In this document: piece after piece, positions 1 through 12,445 of the stretch
Numbering within the stretch: position 1 is the stretch's first letter
Layout: each line of letters opens with the position of its first letter
Assembly (NCBI GenBank): GCA_037954665.1
Contig: JBBMOL010000021.1
Span: forward strand, 5,952,001-6,016,000
DNA length: 64,000 bases
From: Laguncularia racemosa
Lineage: Eukaryota > Streptophyta > Magnoliopsida > Myrtales > Combretaceae
Reading direction: 5' to 3'
The notes under the pieces: model-generated
The model's database searches: none
Told to the model about the DNA's origin: nothing
Seen by the model: the letters and a program-made list of their open reading frames with translations, nothing else
Program-made: the position numbers and the translations under genes

Positions 1-330
1 TATATATATACAGAAAAAAGAGAAGAAGTCACATCTGCATCCCGTTCGGTCTTCTCCATCACGTTCCTTCTCTCTCCCTTATACTTTTCTTTTCTTCTTC
101 TTCTTCTTCCCTTCCTCTTCCTCTTCTCCTCGGTCACGACCCCCTTGTGCTGCCCCGTTCCCCTACTTCTCCACTTCCGTCCTTCCCTTCTCCTTCTTCT
201 TTTTTTGGTCACGTCATCTGCCTTCCTTGCCCCACGTCCCCTTCCTTCCTTCTTCTTCCCTCTTGTCCTTCCCTAGATCTCTCTTCCTTCCCTTTAGATC
301 ATCATCATTGAGTTGGAAGAAGGAGCCACG
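1..330. repeat. Pyrimidine-rich low-complexity tract
   Basis: The plus strand is strongly biased to C and T, with runs of CTT and CCTT. No open frame of interest is present. It could be a promoter-proximal pyrimidine tract or part of a decayed LTR; nothing here decides between them. Confidence 0.6.
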
Positions 331-359
331 CGTGGAGTATGGGACGTTGGCGTGCGTGA

Positions 360-790
360 TCATGTGCCTCCAATGGCGATAGCAACCATGGTGACCTCAA
401 CAACATAGCAACAACGACAACAGCGGTGGCAGCGATGATAATGACGAAAACCATAATGAACCGCAACAATAACGACCCAGCAATGACAGCAACAACGACG
501 ACAATAGCATCCAGTTGAAGGAGAAGAGTCGAGATGTATGCGTATAGATATGGTGTTTAATGTGTGGGTGTGCGAGGAAGGGGGATAATGATCAATAGCC
601 ACCCAATGATGGCAGCAGCGATGATAACTACGGCCGCAACAATAACGACAATAGCAACCCCGATCGTGGTAGCAGCAACGACCGTGATGACAACAGTAAT
701 GGCAGCGATGACAACAACCGTGGTGATGATGGCAATAGTCGCCATGATGGGAGTCGCAACGTTTGGAGGAGGAAGGAAAAAGGGGAAGGG
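360..790. repeat. Degenerate CAA/GAT-type trinucleotide tract
   Basis: Imperfect trinucleotide-like units (CAACAA, AACGAC, GATGATAA, GGCAGCGATG) recur, with a partial repeat of the segment around 428-510 at about 612-680. The open frames on both strands (Ala/Thr/Ile-rich on one, His/Cys-rich on the other) follow from the repeat composition and are not supported as genes. Confidence 0.6.
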
Positions 791-1860
791 GAAGAAGGAG
801 CTGAGTGTGTAGTATGGGTGAATATGTGTGTATGTGTATGGGGTGATGTGTCATATGTGAAGGTATATGTGTATGTGTGTAGAAGGCATGAGATGTGCGA
901 GAATGTGTGTATGTGTATGTGTATGTGATGGTGTGTGGTATGTAAGGATATGTGTACATGTGGGTAAAGGTGTGTGGTGTGTGCAAGGGTGTGCGTATGT
1001 GTATGAGATAGTGTGTGGCGTGTGAGGGTGTGTATGCGTCGGGAAGGAGGAGCTAAGTGTGTATTGCATGTAAGTATGTATGTATGTGCATGAGGTGATG
1101 TAGGGTGTGTGGTGTGTGTGGTATGTGTGTATGTGTAGGATGATCTGTAGTGAGTGCGAAAGGGGTGTATGTATATGGATGGTGTGTGGTGTGTGTGGTT
1201 TGTATGTGTGTGTATGTATAGAAGGTGTAAGGTATGCGGTATGTGTGTGTATATGGATGGTGTGTGGAGTATGTGGTATATGTGTGTATGTATGGAAGAT
1301 GTGTGGTGTGTGGGTATGTGTATATGTATATGGAAGGAGTGGTGTACGTGGGTATATATGTATGTGTATGAAATGGTGTGTGGTGTATGGACATGTGTGT
1401 AGGTATGGAAGTTGGGTGTGGTGTATGTGGAATCTATGTGTATGAGTAAGAGATGATGAGTGGTGTGTGGGTATGAAAGGTGAATATAATGTGTGCAAAG
1501 TATGTAGGTGCGGGTGCATTAGTGGTGTAAAGTGTATGTGGAGTATGTGTGTAAGTGTATGAGATGGCATGAGGTGTGGGTATGTATGTATGTGTAAGAG
1601 ATGGTATGTGGCATGGGTATGTGGGTATGCTACGGAAGATGTGTGTAGTGTGTGTGGAGTATGTGGGTAAGCATGTATTAGTGGTGTGAGGTGTATGCGA
1701 AGTATGTGTGTATATGTACGTATGTGGGGTGTGAGATGTAAGTGGAATATATGTGTATATGTGTGTCGGTGGTGTGAGACATGAATGGAGTATGTGTGTA
1801 TATATGCACTAATGGTGTGTGTGTGTATGTAGACTTGAGGAGAAAGGAGGATAATAACGT
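791..1860. repeat. GT-rich low-complexity tract
   Basis: More than 1 kb of plus strand is made of degenerate TGTGTATG-like words with almost no C. The complementary strand stays open for up to 388 codons and encodes only His/Thr/Tyr/Pro repeats, which is what a CA-rich strand gives by chance. Similar GT-rich blocks lie inside the two LTRs of Gypsy-2 (about 39,170-39,860 and 47,940-48,600), so this tract may be an LTR remnant of a related element. Confidence 0.65.
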
Positions 1861-2149
1861 GTCGTTGTGTGTGCATGTAACTAGGTGTATTGTATGATTT
1901 TGTGTTTATATATGTTAGTGTGTGGGAATGGTTGGTGTATGTATGGTAATGGAAGCATGAGTGAGGATGGAAACTAGTAGAGAGGATGGGAAACCCCGTA
2001 GGTGGAGATGTCAACAAAGGAGAGAAGAAAAAATAGAAAGGTGAAACCGAGGAAGAAGAGGGAATTGTGTGAAGGAGGTAAGTATGTCTGTGTGTGAAAG
2101 TAAACGCGAAGAAGAGGTGTTTATGTTGATATAGATGGTGAAGGGAATG

Positions 2150-2740
2150 ATTCGAGCAACGTATAAGATGATGGCTTAGGAGATATTTGGAATGGAATAA
2201 ATTTCACAATGGAATGCTTAAAGGATGTTGAGGAAGATCATTTTTGGCCGAATAACCTAATGCAAGACCTTTAGTTGTCCTCTCTAAGGGTATCATGCAT
2301 ACACGGAAGAAGGAATTACAAATTTGGTAGGTTGAAGACATTTCATTGCCTGACTTCTACACAAGGAAAGTAGACAGTCAATCATAGCAATTTGGAGGTG
2401 TTGGAAGCGATGATTCGTAGGAATGTCATTCCTTCTAGAACCCTGTATCGGAATTACGTTGAAGAAGTGTTCAATTTTTCAAATCTTGTCCCCTTAAAGT
2501 TCCTTATGGTGGAGACTTCACGCCTTGCCATCAAACTCATAGCGAGTGGAGTACACATATCAGGTGCTAGGAAACTACTAAAATCAAGTTCTAGGAAACT
2601 ACCAAAATCAAGTGGAGATGCTGCTTTCTATGATTAGGTTGAGGAAGCATTGCAGAAGGACTTTGATTTCAAGAGTAAGGTAAAGGGCTTACCCGTTGGA
2701 ATCACTCGACTCTGGCTAAGACTATGTTGACCCTAAACAG
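2150..2740 (+). pseudogene. Exon-like coding remnant of unknown origin
   Basis: The region has more coding-like composition than its surroundings. The longest piece is an 81-codon open frame from 2,392 to 2,637, rich in Leu, Ser, Arg and Lys. The same frame reads on past the TAG at 2,635-2,637 for about 90 bases. Upstream, 2,165-2,390 can be read in another frame with at least two stops. The segment ends at CAG|GTAAGT (2,738-2,746), a near-perfect plant 5' splice donor. I do not recognise a domain. Inference: a captured or decayed host exon, possibly carried by a transposon. It could also be chance coding-like sequence. Confidence 0.35.
2567..2613 (+). repeat. 24-bp tandem duplication inside the exon-like remnant
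   Basis: Two head-to-tail copies (2,567-2,590 and 2,591-2,613) begin CTAGGAAACTAC and differ at one internal base. The period is a multiple of three, so the reading frame is kept and eight residues are repeated. Confidence 0.8.
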
Positions 2741-3320
2741 GTAAGTGGGAAACTTAATGATATGCTACCATGTTGATTTGCTATGTATGTTAAATTGTTG
2801 GTTTGTTGTATTTACAACTGATTGTGATTATTGCTAAGTTGAGTTATGTAGTAGGGATTAATGAGTTAGGAAAGAAGTTATAAAGAGTGTAGAGGAATGA
2901 ATGGTCCGAGGGTATAGATGTCATTACCTTAACGATAGAACTTAGCACCATATTGCTAGTGCTATTAACATAAGCCTAACCTATGATGGAAAATTGTTTT
3001 CTTCAAATCAAACTAAAATATAGAAATCTAGCTTTTCCTTCTATAGCTATTGAGTGGGTGTGCTTAGTTGGAATAGGATATATAGATGTCATTATGTATA
3101 CATATCAGAGTTGGTTCCTGAATGTGTATATACTTAGGCAAGCTTATTTTCCTATTATATTTATATCATACACTCATGAGCACAATCATATAAATCATGA
3201 GTGCAACCTTGATTTTTACAATTCAACAATCCCATTTTCTTGCCCTCTTAAGTACATAAGGGAAGGTGTTTAGTAAATTTTCTTTAATTAAAGATATGTC
3301 ATGGACATACCTATATGTGT

Positions 3321-3322
<2 letters not shown>
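2741..3322. other. AT-rich stretch without a recognisable gene
   Basis: Follows the splice-donor-like site. The 96-codon open frame at 2,983-3,273 has no recognisable motif and an AT-driven composition. Nothing else is supported. Confidence 0.5.

Positions 3323-3385
<63 letters not shown>
3323..3385. repeat. (AT)n microsatellite
   Basis: Uninterrupted alternating AT for about 63 bp. It produces spurious Tyr-Ile repeat frames on both strands. Confidence 0.95.
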
Positions 3386-3386
<1 letters not shown>

Positions 3387-3779
3387 TATACACAGATGTC
3401 TTGAGAACTTAAAAGGAATATACGAGACGACCTTGTTGGCTTTCAGAAGTGTGGATAATAGAGCACTTAAGAAGTGCGATGATAGAGGTGTCAAATGTGA
3501 TGATCGTAAATTAACCCCGAGTGGTTGGTTTGACATTTAAGACAAATGGCATAGAGGTGTCAAGTTAACTAAAACTGATGTATAACTAGATAGTCTACAT
3601 CCGTGGGGTTCGAGTTCCGTGTTTGTTTTGTGATGAGAAAGGCATGAACTTTGCTTGTTGTGGTAAATGTGAAATGAAATGCTTGGTATTTACTTTGTTG
3701 GCTTGATTGACAATTGATTGTGATTGTATATGTTGTTTGGTCACTTTAAATCAATTAATTAAGGAAGTAGACATAGTTA

Positions 3780-4400
3780 AAACTTAACATGCATTTCTAC
3801 GATGCATTGCATGAGATTAAAGGCCATCACTGCTATAGGGCTTGCTGGAGTAATCAGGAGGATTACTGTTCTACCAAGTGTGAATTAAGTGATTAAGGGA
3901 TTGTCATGCCTTGACGGTTCCAAGTCCGGTCGGTCTTTGAGGGTTTTGCTCAGTCTAATGTAGAGGTACAGGAGCATTCACTATTGAATTAAAAAGATAT
4001 CATAATTATCAAAGAGATAAGATAAATAAATCAGGTAATGACCTGAGAATTGATGGTGGCTTCGGAATCCTCAACTCAAGGTTAAGGAGGGCGTAAACCC
4101 TAGACTTCATGTCGGTTATCGGAAGACCACGTAAGATGCTGCATTTATATGGTTTCTCATGTATAGGATATGTTTGATAACTTAATTTGAAATTGCTTGT
4201 GTGTATGTAACATTGAAAGTTTTACCATCCCATTCATTGAGCCATAATGTGCTTACCCCTCCACAAAATCTTTTGCAGGTAACGATTACAAAAGCTCGGG
4301 ATGGGATAAGATGTGAAGTGTTGAGAGTTTTGGAAGACCAGAACAACAAAGTAAAAATTGTGAAGGATAGATTGTTTAGATAAAATGTTAGAACCTCGTG
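3780..4400 (+). repeat. Possible plus-strand LTR remnant (R/U5-like)
   Basis: The wording resembles the downstream half of the chromovirus LTRs in this window: a GCTTACCCCTCC block ending in TTTTGCAGGTA at about 4,250-4,282, comparable with the GCTCACCCTTCG...GTTGCAGGTA block of the Gypsy-3 LTR at about 57,279-57,314. No partner LTR, primer site or TG/CA boundary could be fixed. A diverged solo LTR is the best guess. Confidence 0.25.
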
Positions 4401-5820
4401 TAAATAGAATTTGAAATTGAGAAACCTAAGATTTATCCTATTTTACTGATTGATAGGGGATACCGATTCTCTACAATCATGGTTGACCATGGGATACGGG
4501 ATCCATAGTTTTATTTTATTATTCAATTATATCTACTATGATTAGTCGTAAATGCAACTATTTATTTAGAGTCTTACGATCTCTGATTCGAAGATGATTA
4601 TCATATAACGAGTACACACATGCTATAATGATTTTAGTAGAGACTTCTAGACCCTCTTTTGGGGCGTGATGGGTTAGAAATCAATGGCTACTAGTATCAT
4701 GAGTTAAATAATATGTAGAACAAATTTATGGTGCGACTCCATCTAACAAAGAGGCATTATTAATCCATGGAAAAGATGTTAATTTACATGATATGAGTGC
4801 TACCTAATACTTTTGTTTAAGTCTATAATTCGATCAAAATGAGAGGGATCAAATAAATTGCATACAATCCCATCACCATACCTTCTTGCGCATCATGTAA
4901 CAGTGACGACTTTTGACTCAAATGTAAGTCTTATGCAATAAATGTCAGGTTTTCATTAAGTCTAACTTTTAATTAATTATTTAAGGGTAATCAAGCAAGT
5001 TTTGTTCATACAATTAATCAACATCTAAGGTAAGAGTAATAGTGTATCATAATCCATTCCATCAACCATTTGCTTAATCAGGCCATAAGACAGCAAGCAT
5101 TCTCATCTATGGGCAATAACGAAAATGACCAAGTACTTAACTGATAATCCACCACACATCAAACATATTCTAATCCATTCATTTTCCATTATGTTTCCTC
5201 TTTCAACTCAGATTTGTAGGTATATGTACATATGCATGTCCACGTATATACATATATGCATATGTGTGTGTGTATTGTCTAGCAATATTTATATATATAC
5301 ACTAATTTGGATATGCAAATAGGTTTGCACATACACATGCTTATAAATCTATAAAAACATGTACATATATATATATATATCTATATGTTTATATATACAT
5401 TATCCAACAATATGTATATATACTAATTTATGTATGAAAATAGTTGCGTATGTATTGATTTAGTTAGGGAATAATGTTGCATATGTGTATATTTACAAGC
5501 CTATAAGTAGCTAGATATGTATATATTAAATTTAAGTGGATGGGATTATAGGATACTAGTTGGATGGGGTAATCTTATTGTTTGGATGGCCTCACATTAT
5601 GGATTGGGGAGAGGGGATGCTAGTTAGATGGCATGAGTAATACCAATTGGATGATAGGAAAATTAAGCTTGTTGTTTAGATGCCATTTGAACACTTCTTA
5701 GAACATGCTATTCTCCTTTCAAACATGAGAGCACTTCATTTTTATAGAATACTTTAACACACCACCTAACAACAACACTCCAACATAGCAAAATACACAA
5801 ACATGTCTATTATATAAGCA
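4401..5820. other. AT-rich stretch, no gene seen
   Basis: No supported coding frame. It includes short imperfect TATATG/CATATG tracts at about 5,215-5,420, where the 65-codon frame at 5,125-5,322 is a composition artefact. Confidence 0.5.
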
Positions 5821-5827
5821 AGAATCA

Positions 5828-6776
5828 TATACATTGTAGTAATTCATGGAGTTTTCCACTTACCTTGATTTTCTAGCTTAAAAATTGAAATAAACCTTGA
5901 GAAGTCTTGGAAAGTCAAGTTTTTCACCTAGTAATCAAAGAATAACAAAACCTAAAGTTATATCTAGTAACAAAACTTATCAAAACTTGAATAAAATCAA
6001 GTTTAGTTTGTACAATCTTAACTTAAAATTTAAGTTCAATATTTATCTATTAAGTCTAATATTATTATAAAGTACTTTTTATGAAGATTGCAACACCACT
6101 TACAGCTTTTGATTTTGATGTAATATGAAAAAGTTGTGAGTTTTTAAAGTTGAAGGGGTTTTTATTTCGTAAAAAAAAAAAAAAAAGAGGTTGGGGGGGT
6201 TGGTTATGGGAAACAGGATGGGGCTTTCTAATGAGAAGTGGAACTATGAGAAGAGAGAGAATGAGTTTGCTTTTATTTATATTGGTAAGAATGCTTTAGA
6301 GTAAAGGAAAGGAATTGTGGGGATTTTATCCTATTATGGAATTGATTAACATGCATACTAATAAACTTATTAAATTATTTAAATTGTAATATTTTCATAT
6401 GAAAACTTATGTATAGGCTAAATAAAATGTTCTAAATATGAATATATACTCAAAAAGTTTATTTAACTACCTTAAAACTAAAATTTTAATTTTTATTTCC
6501 AATTTGCTAGAAATTAAATTACTTAACAAATTTAATTTCTTCCTTATTTTTTGTATTTTAAAATCCATTATTGTTTATTATAAGACTTCTACTATATTTA
6601 AATTATTAAAGTAGTACTGATATATTCTAAATATTTGTCATCAATCTTTCCAAAGCTTTTAAAAAAATTAAGTTTTCAAAAATGCCTTCCTAAAAATCCT
6701 AGCCTAGAAGTATTCATTGTTATGCTTATTTGCTTTAGTTTTAATATAGTTTTTCAAAATTTGCGGGCTGTTACAC
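5828..6776 (-). repeat. Minus-strand chromovirus-type LTR remnant
   Basis: Read on the minus strand it starts at about 6,775 with TGTAACAGCCCGCAAATTTT, a typical start for plant chromovirus LTRs. About 0.9 kb further on it has AAGGTAAGTGG (plus 5,863-5,873), matching the AAGTAAGTG leader feature of the Gypsy-3 LTR. The piece at 5,837-5,945 is repeated, diverged, at 7,738-7,855. The part at 6,430-6,620 resembles 11,280-11,460. The far boundary is not fixed. Confidence 0.45.
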
Positions 6777-7640
6777 TTTGATTTGGGCATCTTCTACTGA
6801 TACAACCACTTAAAGTTAGCTACACTCTTAGGAGATATATGTATTTTGAGATTACTTATTTTATAATTGTATAAAAATCTCACTAGGGCCAAGCTCATAG
6901 TATTTTCATATATTATAATTAATTCACCTGGATTAGTCATTACTTAATTTAACTTAGAGTGGTGGCACCTAAGGCTAACAAGTTGGAACTTATTCCCCAA
7001 CACTAGGTATTAGAGGGTAAAAATGTATACTATGGATAGTTTCTGGTAGCTATTTATATTGTTACATCATGTTTTTGATCATGCATAGTATATTAAATTA
7101 CATGATAACTTACGCCTATTTGTTTGTGTGTGATATGAGGAATATCTCACTAAGCCATTGTAGCTTACATCCCCCTTAGTTTTACTCTCTTATAGGGTCC
7201 TTATTAGCTTCATCTTAGTAGAGCATCCTTTGGTGAGAGAGATGGAAAATACTAGAATTGTAGTTGCGATAGAGTGAGGGATAGCTACTTTATATACCTT
7301 ACCTTGATATTGTTATATTTTGCTACTTGTGATTTTATTTAGACCTATGGGGTTAGTGTGAGGCATCCTATATGACTAATACTATGGACTTTCTAATATT
7401 GTACTTAGATTGTTATAGTTAATGTTTAAACTTCAGTGTATTTAACTATATAGTGTGTATCTCAATGCTACTTGATATGACTTGTTGGAGTAACCTATCA
7501 ATAAGAATGCCTTATGTGTTGTATCGAAGCTCTTAGGTAATAGTGGTATTCGTCTTGAGTTTCCATAAAGTCCATAGAGGATTATTACAATAAAGGTACC
7601 ACTAAATTGTGACAATACCTCACAGAAACTTCACAAAACA
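6777..7640. other. Non-coding stretch with weak LTR resemblance
   Basis: No coding frame. Around 7,085-7,260 a block of AAGCCATTG...CTTACATCCCCC resembles the downstream part of an LTR on the plus strand, but there is no partner or boundary. Confidence 0.3.
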
Positions 7641-7856
7641 TTCAACAAACTCTATTCCTTTATTAGAAACAATGAAATACAACTTTAAATTATTACTACA
7701 TGTTAAATTCATCGAGTAGTCAACAAGTAGAAAATGTATTGTAGTAATTCATCGAATTTCCCACTTACCTCAATTTCATGGATAATCATTGAAATAATCT
7801 TTTAGAAGTTGCAAAAGATCAAGTTCTTTACCTATAGTCAATGGTGTAACACCTTG
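7641..7856 (-). repeat. Truncated LTR fragment related to 5.8-6.8 kb
   Basis: The minus strand begins TGTAACACC at about 7,856 and carries GAGGTAAGTGGGAAATTC, aligning with 5,837-5,945 (shared TTGTAGTAATTCAT and CCACTTACCT words on the plus strand). It lacks the U3 part of its relative, so it is an internally deleted or truncated copy. Confidence 0.4.
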
Positions 7857-10800
7857 ACTTCCAGATGCTTACTTAATAATAGCCCAACTTAAACAATTTA
7901 AACTTGGCACCTAGAGGACAAGTCATTACCCTATCCTTAAAGTAAGGATAAGACAAATTCTATTCAAAAACCTAATCTTATCTTATATACCTCACCATAA
8001 TCTGAATTTAATAATCAACAGTACATTAATCCATCTAAAAGCACTTATGGGGAGTTACTTATAATGAGTACTAAGACCGCAATATGAGCTCCAAATGTAT
8101 CAACTCATTAGACATATCATAGCTTGCAGTATCTAATTCTTGACTAAAATAACCCTCACCTATCTCAATAATCCAAAATACAACTACTTTTCTCGAGACT
8201 ACCTACTCAAGTCCGTATTATAACCATACACATACTTTCTTCAACTGGCATTTCAATACCTGTAATGAATATATTTCAACCATAGTCTTATCTTGGAATC
8301 TAAGAAATCTGATCTCCTTGTTTGCTTGAATTGGTCATTTCCTAAAACTAACTATATTCACTTGTATTAAGATTATATTGCCACAATTGGGAATGGATAC
8401 AACAACTTCATCTTAATACATAATTTAAACTTATTTACAATGTAACATGGCAATCTATTTCACAAAAAAAAGGGTACATCCAAAATCTGAGTCTCCATCT
8501 AACTAGATCGATACTCTTAAAATTTCCTAAAGCCTTAAATGCTACTTCAGCTTCTTACAGAAGTACAGAGGTCAACAATTACTAACCCCTTAACTCCATT
8601 TAGAGCTAAGTGAGTACAAAAGAATAAAATAACAAAGATCATGCAATACAAGCACAACAAAGTGACTCATATATAAACATCCAACTCACCACCCTAATTA
8701 AAATACCACTTCAAAAGTTGGTATATCCACTCTTTATAATCTAAATGTCATGTTAATGCATATGTAATTGAAATGCACTAGCCAATTTTCTTATACCATA
8801 GAAATTCGCAATAGACTCATAAATACAACTTGAAGAGTCATGATAGACTCAATGAGTATAACTAGAAGAGTTGCAAAAGACTTAAATGGAATAACTTAGA
8901 GAGACACATAGACTAAAAAGGAATAACATAGAGAGTCGCAAGAGGCTAAAAAAGACTTATACAAACTATATGCCAAAAATTAAGATCCTTTTCTTTACTT
9001 AACAAGCGAGACCCTTTGGTCTATTAGTGCCGTGCAATGAATGCAATTCTAAATTTCAAGAACTCAATAAGAGCAACCAAGCAAAATTAGCTCATGGATA
9101 CACATACTTAATTCAATGAAAATCTTAGGCCCTAATCCTAGCAACCTAATTCCATTCTTATACAACAGTATATCATCACATTCCAATTCCTAATACCCTA
9201 GCTTCATATACTAGTGATACTAGTATGCTTAGCTAATTCAGTATTCAAAGCCATCAAGCAAATTATACCACAATCGCAACAACAACACTCAAGCTTTGCA
9301 ACATAACCAGAACTTCATTCTAAATCCTCCTATAATTGTCACATAGGTGATTATGCAAGTTTCTTAAACAAATACAATGCGTGGCTAACATTATCAACCA
9401 CTATGCAACACAAATAACAAGTGGAAAGGGTTACTCACCTAGTTTAGTATTTCCTTTAGCTCTCATGCTCAAGCAAACCTAGTGACACTTAATTAAATTA
9501 GAACATAATGCTAGCAACTTATACACATAACTTGTCTTTTTGCTCCTTCCATCCCTATATTGTTAAGTTTAATAGTTACACTTTCTCATTTTCAATCCAT
9601 TTTAGTAATTTTTATACTGACCCTTTCAGTAGTTATACAAATACTTTTAATTATAAAGTTAATTCATTTGTAAAATCACCAAAGGACTCTTGTAATAATA
9701 GCACTAATACTCATTGTAATGTTATTCAATTCCATTATTTATTTTTAATCATCATACTTGTTCATTTCTTATTTATTCCATAAGCCTCAAATTGTTACAT
9801 TTCATTGTCTTATAGACATATACAGTGCATTATAACATAAACTTGACTAACTCAACAAACTATCGAACTAATCATTAAACAATAGTAGCTCATTTCCTAA
9901 TTTTGGTTGTATTCATACATTTGGAACAAGTTAGGTTCACTCAAAATCCATTTGTTATCACTAGTTTTCTTTGAAGGTCCAAGTTACCTAGCAAGTATAT
10001 AATCGCTTCAAGCATTAAGTTCAATTCATGTAATTACCTAATTGTTATGTAGCTAGTCTTAACTCATGGGTTCAATATATATATATATATATATATATTT
10101 TACTTAGCTAGGCACTAAGCAAGTTATATAAATTTTACAATAAGAATCCTGGATTGTAATTAATTATTTTGGTTACTAGAGTTAGGCTTCAAGTACCCTT
10201 ATAAATTAGTTTTACTCACAAATGGCATGAACAATCTATTTTTCTTCCTATTCCAAGGCAAGATAGTGTTGAGAAAATACTTCTTATAAGTATCAAACAT
10301 AGATTTAATCAAATACTTCAATAATGTAAATTTAACATATCATATTAAGAGTTTATATATAGAAAAATCAAGTTGAACTCACCTCATTAAGAGTTTCATA
10401 AATAAGCTTGAATTAAGGAACATAATAGGGGACTTCTTAAGTAAGTATCCTAGCCATGAATTTTGCAACCACCACTTCGAGCCTCTTAATATTTGTAAAC
10501 CTAAAGAATCCACGAGTTAAGCCATCAGTCGCCTAGAGATAATTTAGAGATAATTTGAGGAGTTAATAGGAAACTTAATCTTAATCTTACATATTTCCTT
10601 AGTTCGATTAAATGCTTAAAATGAGACTTCAAAAACAAAAGATTGAACCCTAATCAAACCTATGATGATTGATTGAAACCCTAATTCAATCAAAAACCTA
10701 AACTATCAAGTAAACCCTAAAGTCATAAGAAGGAACCCTAAAGATAGTATTAAACCTTGAAGTAATCCCTAAATTTTAGCCAAAAGCTTTATGATTAAAG

Positions 10801-11208
10801 TAGCTAGTAAAGGTTCTTAAGTAATGTACTCAAGTATGATTAATGATATCTGATAATTAAGCAATAAAAACCAACATGAAATCATCTATAATTTCCACCC
10901 TAACATCACTTTAAAATGGTACAAGGCAAGACCAATCATGTGCTATTTGTAGGGGCCAGTTTGGGTGGTAAAGTAGGGTATGTGTCAAATTAAAAAGGAA
11001 GATTTACCAAAAATGGAAAGGGTGATTTGACCAAAACCAAGTGATTAACCAAAGGTCAACCATAATATCCTGTTATCACTTTTATCCCTTGTACATTAAG
11101 CTTACCTTAAATAATGTAAGACAAAAATCTTAAACACATACACGCACCTCACACTCTCTTTACCTCACATCATAACGATCTTATTTAATTATTTATTAAA
11201 TAATAAAT
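7857..11208. other. AT-rich stretch without a recognisable gene
   Basis: No conserved coding frame on either strand. The 91-codon frame at 9,508-9,783 is Asn/Phe/Ser-rich and looks like chance. The stretch holds a short AT microsatellite at about 10,075-10,098 and several ACTCACC words of the kind found in the LTR fragments nearby. It is best read as decayed retroelement and spacer DNA. Confidence 0.45.
10075..10098. repeat. (AT)n microsatellite
   Basis: About 24 bp of uninterrupted alternating AT. Confidence 0.9.
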
Positions 11209-11579
11209 AAGTGATAGGAATCACATACCTAATTTTGTAATATTGTTAGATAAAATTTTACATGTTGCTTAATAAAATATATTAAATATAAGTATATGCT
11301 TAAAATCTTTAATTTATTATCTTGTATCTATAATTTTATTTTGCCTAATTGTTATTAATTAATTATCCAATGTGCCAATTTCATTTAGTTACTACTTTTT
11401 AAATCTACTATTGTTTATTATATGGTTTTTATTATATTTAAATTGTTAAGCTAACATTATTTACTATCAAAATTTACAAGTTTCACAAATTAAATTAAAG
11501 GCTATTCGTTATTAATTAGGTCATGCTCTAAACCTTGCACGAATATCCAACAAGTGATAGGAATCACATACCTAATTTT
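11209..11579. repeat. 28-bp identical direct repeats with 315 bp between them
   Basis: The same 28 bases, beginning AAGTGATAGGAATCACATAC, occur at 11,209-11,236 and 11,552-11,579. The sequence between them (11,280-11,460) resembles the U3-like part of the LTR remnant at 6,430-6,620. Confidence 0.8.
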
Positions 11580-12340
11580 CCCTTACATTATTGGCTGAAT
11601 TCTAAAATAATTTCCATTTTTATAATATAACCTCAATTAGTATCAATCATACTTTAGATTACATGTTCTAAGTTTATTTTTGGTTTCTTTCACTTATTTA
11701 TTTGAAAAATCTACTTTTTTTTTTCTTTTTTCTTTTTTAAAATCAATTTAGGGGTAATTAAGGGTAACTTGGTAAACCTCGAGATTTTTAGGTTTGATTA
11801 GAGAGGCTAGGTTAACTTTGCAATTGATTAGGCTGGCAACCTGGTCTTCACCTGGATTTCTAAAGACTAAATCAACTTAGTTTAAACCTAGGGTTGACCT
11901 TGCCAAATCTTAAGTCATGTTTTTTCCTTATCTTTTCCTTCAAAATCTATCTTTTTATCTCAATTTGATCCCAAAACAGTCTTATGCTATTTTCTTATTC
12001 CATTTAATATTTCAATCACTTTGTTTCATAAAGTCATTGTCCTTTTTTATTATAGACACCCCATTTTTGTCACCCATATAGATTTTTAAATAAAAAGTAA
12101 AAAAAATAAAACAAAAAAATAATAGTAATAATAATAATAAAAAAGGCTTGGTTTATGAGATAGTAAACATTAAATGAAAATTAATAACAACAAGTAACAA
12201 AAAATAATAATAATAAAAATTTCAACAAAATTAAGGAAATATGGGTCTTTAAATCAAGCTCAGGAACCCCAAATCAATAAAAACTAATTAAGGACATTAA
12301 ACTTATATGCAAATTGATGGCGTATAATAAATGAGAAAAA

Positions 12341-12445
12341 GGATTAGCCTAGCTGGTTTACACCCGTGCCCAAACAGCTAAGGAAAGTCACAAATCATGG
12401 GTTCAAATCATGCATGGAACTTTACCTGATTTTTTTTTTCTTTTT
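12341..12445 (+). mobile_element. Candidate tRNA-derived SINE
   Basis: There is an A-box-like TAGCCTAGCTGG (12,345-12,356) and a B box GGTTCAAATC (12,400-12,409), 43 bp apart in the right order. A short tail leads into a T-rich run at 12,430-12,455. It does not fold as a full tRNA (no matched acceptor ends seen), so a SINE head or tRNA relic is more likely than a tRNA gene. It lies inside the candidate Tat-type LTR. Confidence 0.45.

Noticed and set aside
851..2017. 388-codon open frame on the minus strand
   Set aside because: Only His/Thr/Tyr/Pro repeats from a CA-rich strand; no start context, domain or codon bias. An artefact of the GT-rich tract.
3590..3625. B-box-like GGGGTTCGAGTTCC, possible SINE or tRNA
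   Set aside because: No convincing A box at the right distance and no tail or cloverleaf; too short to call.
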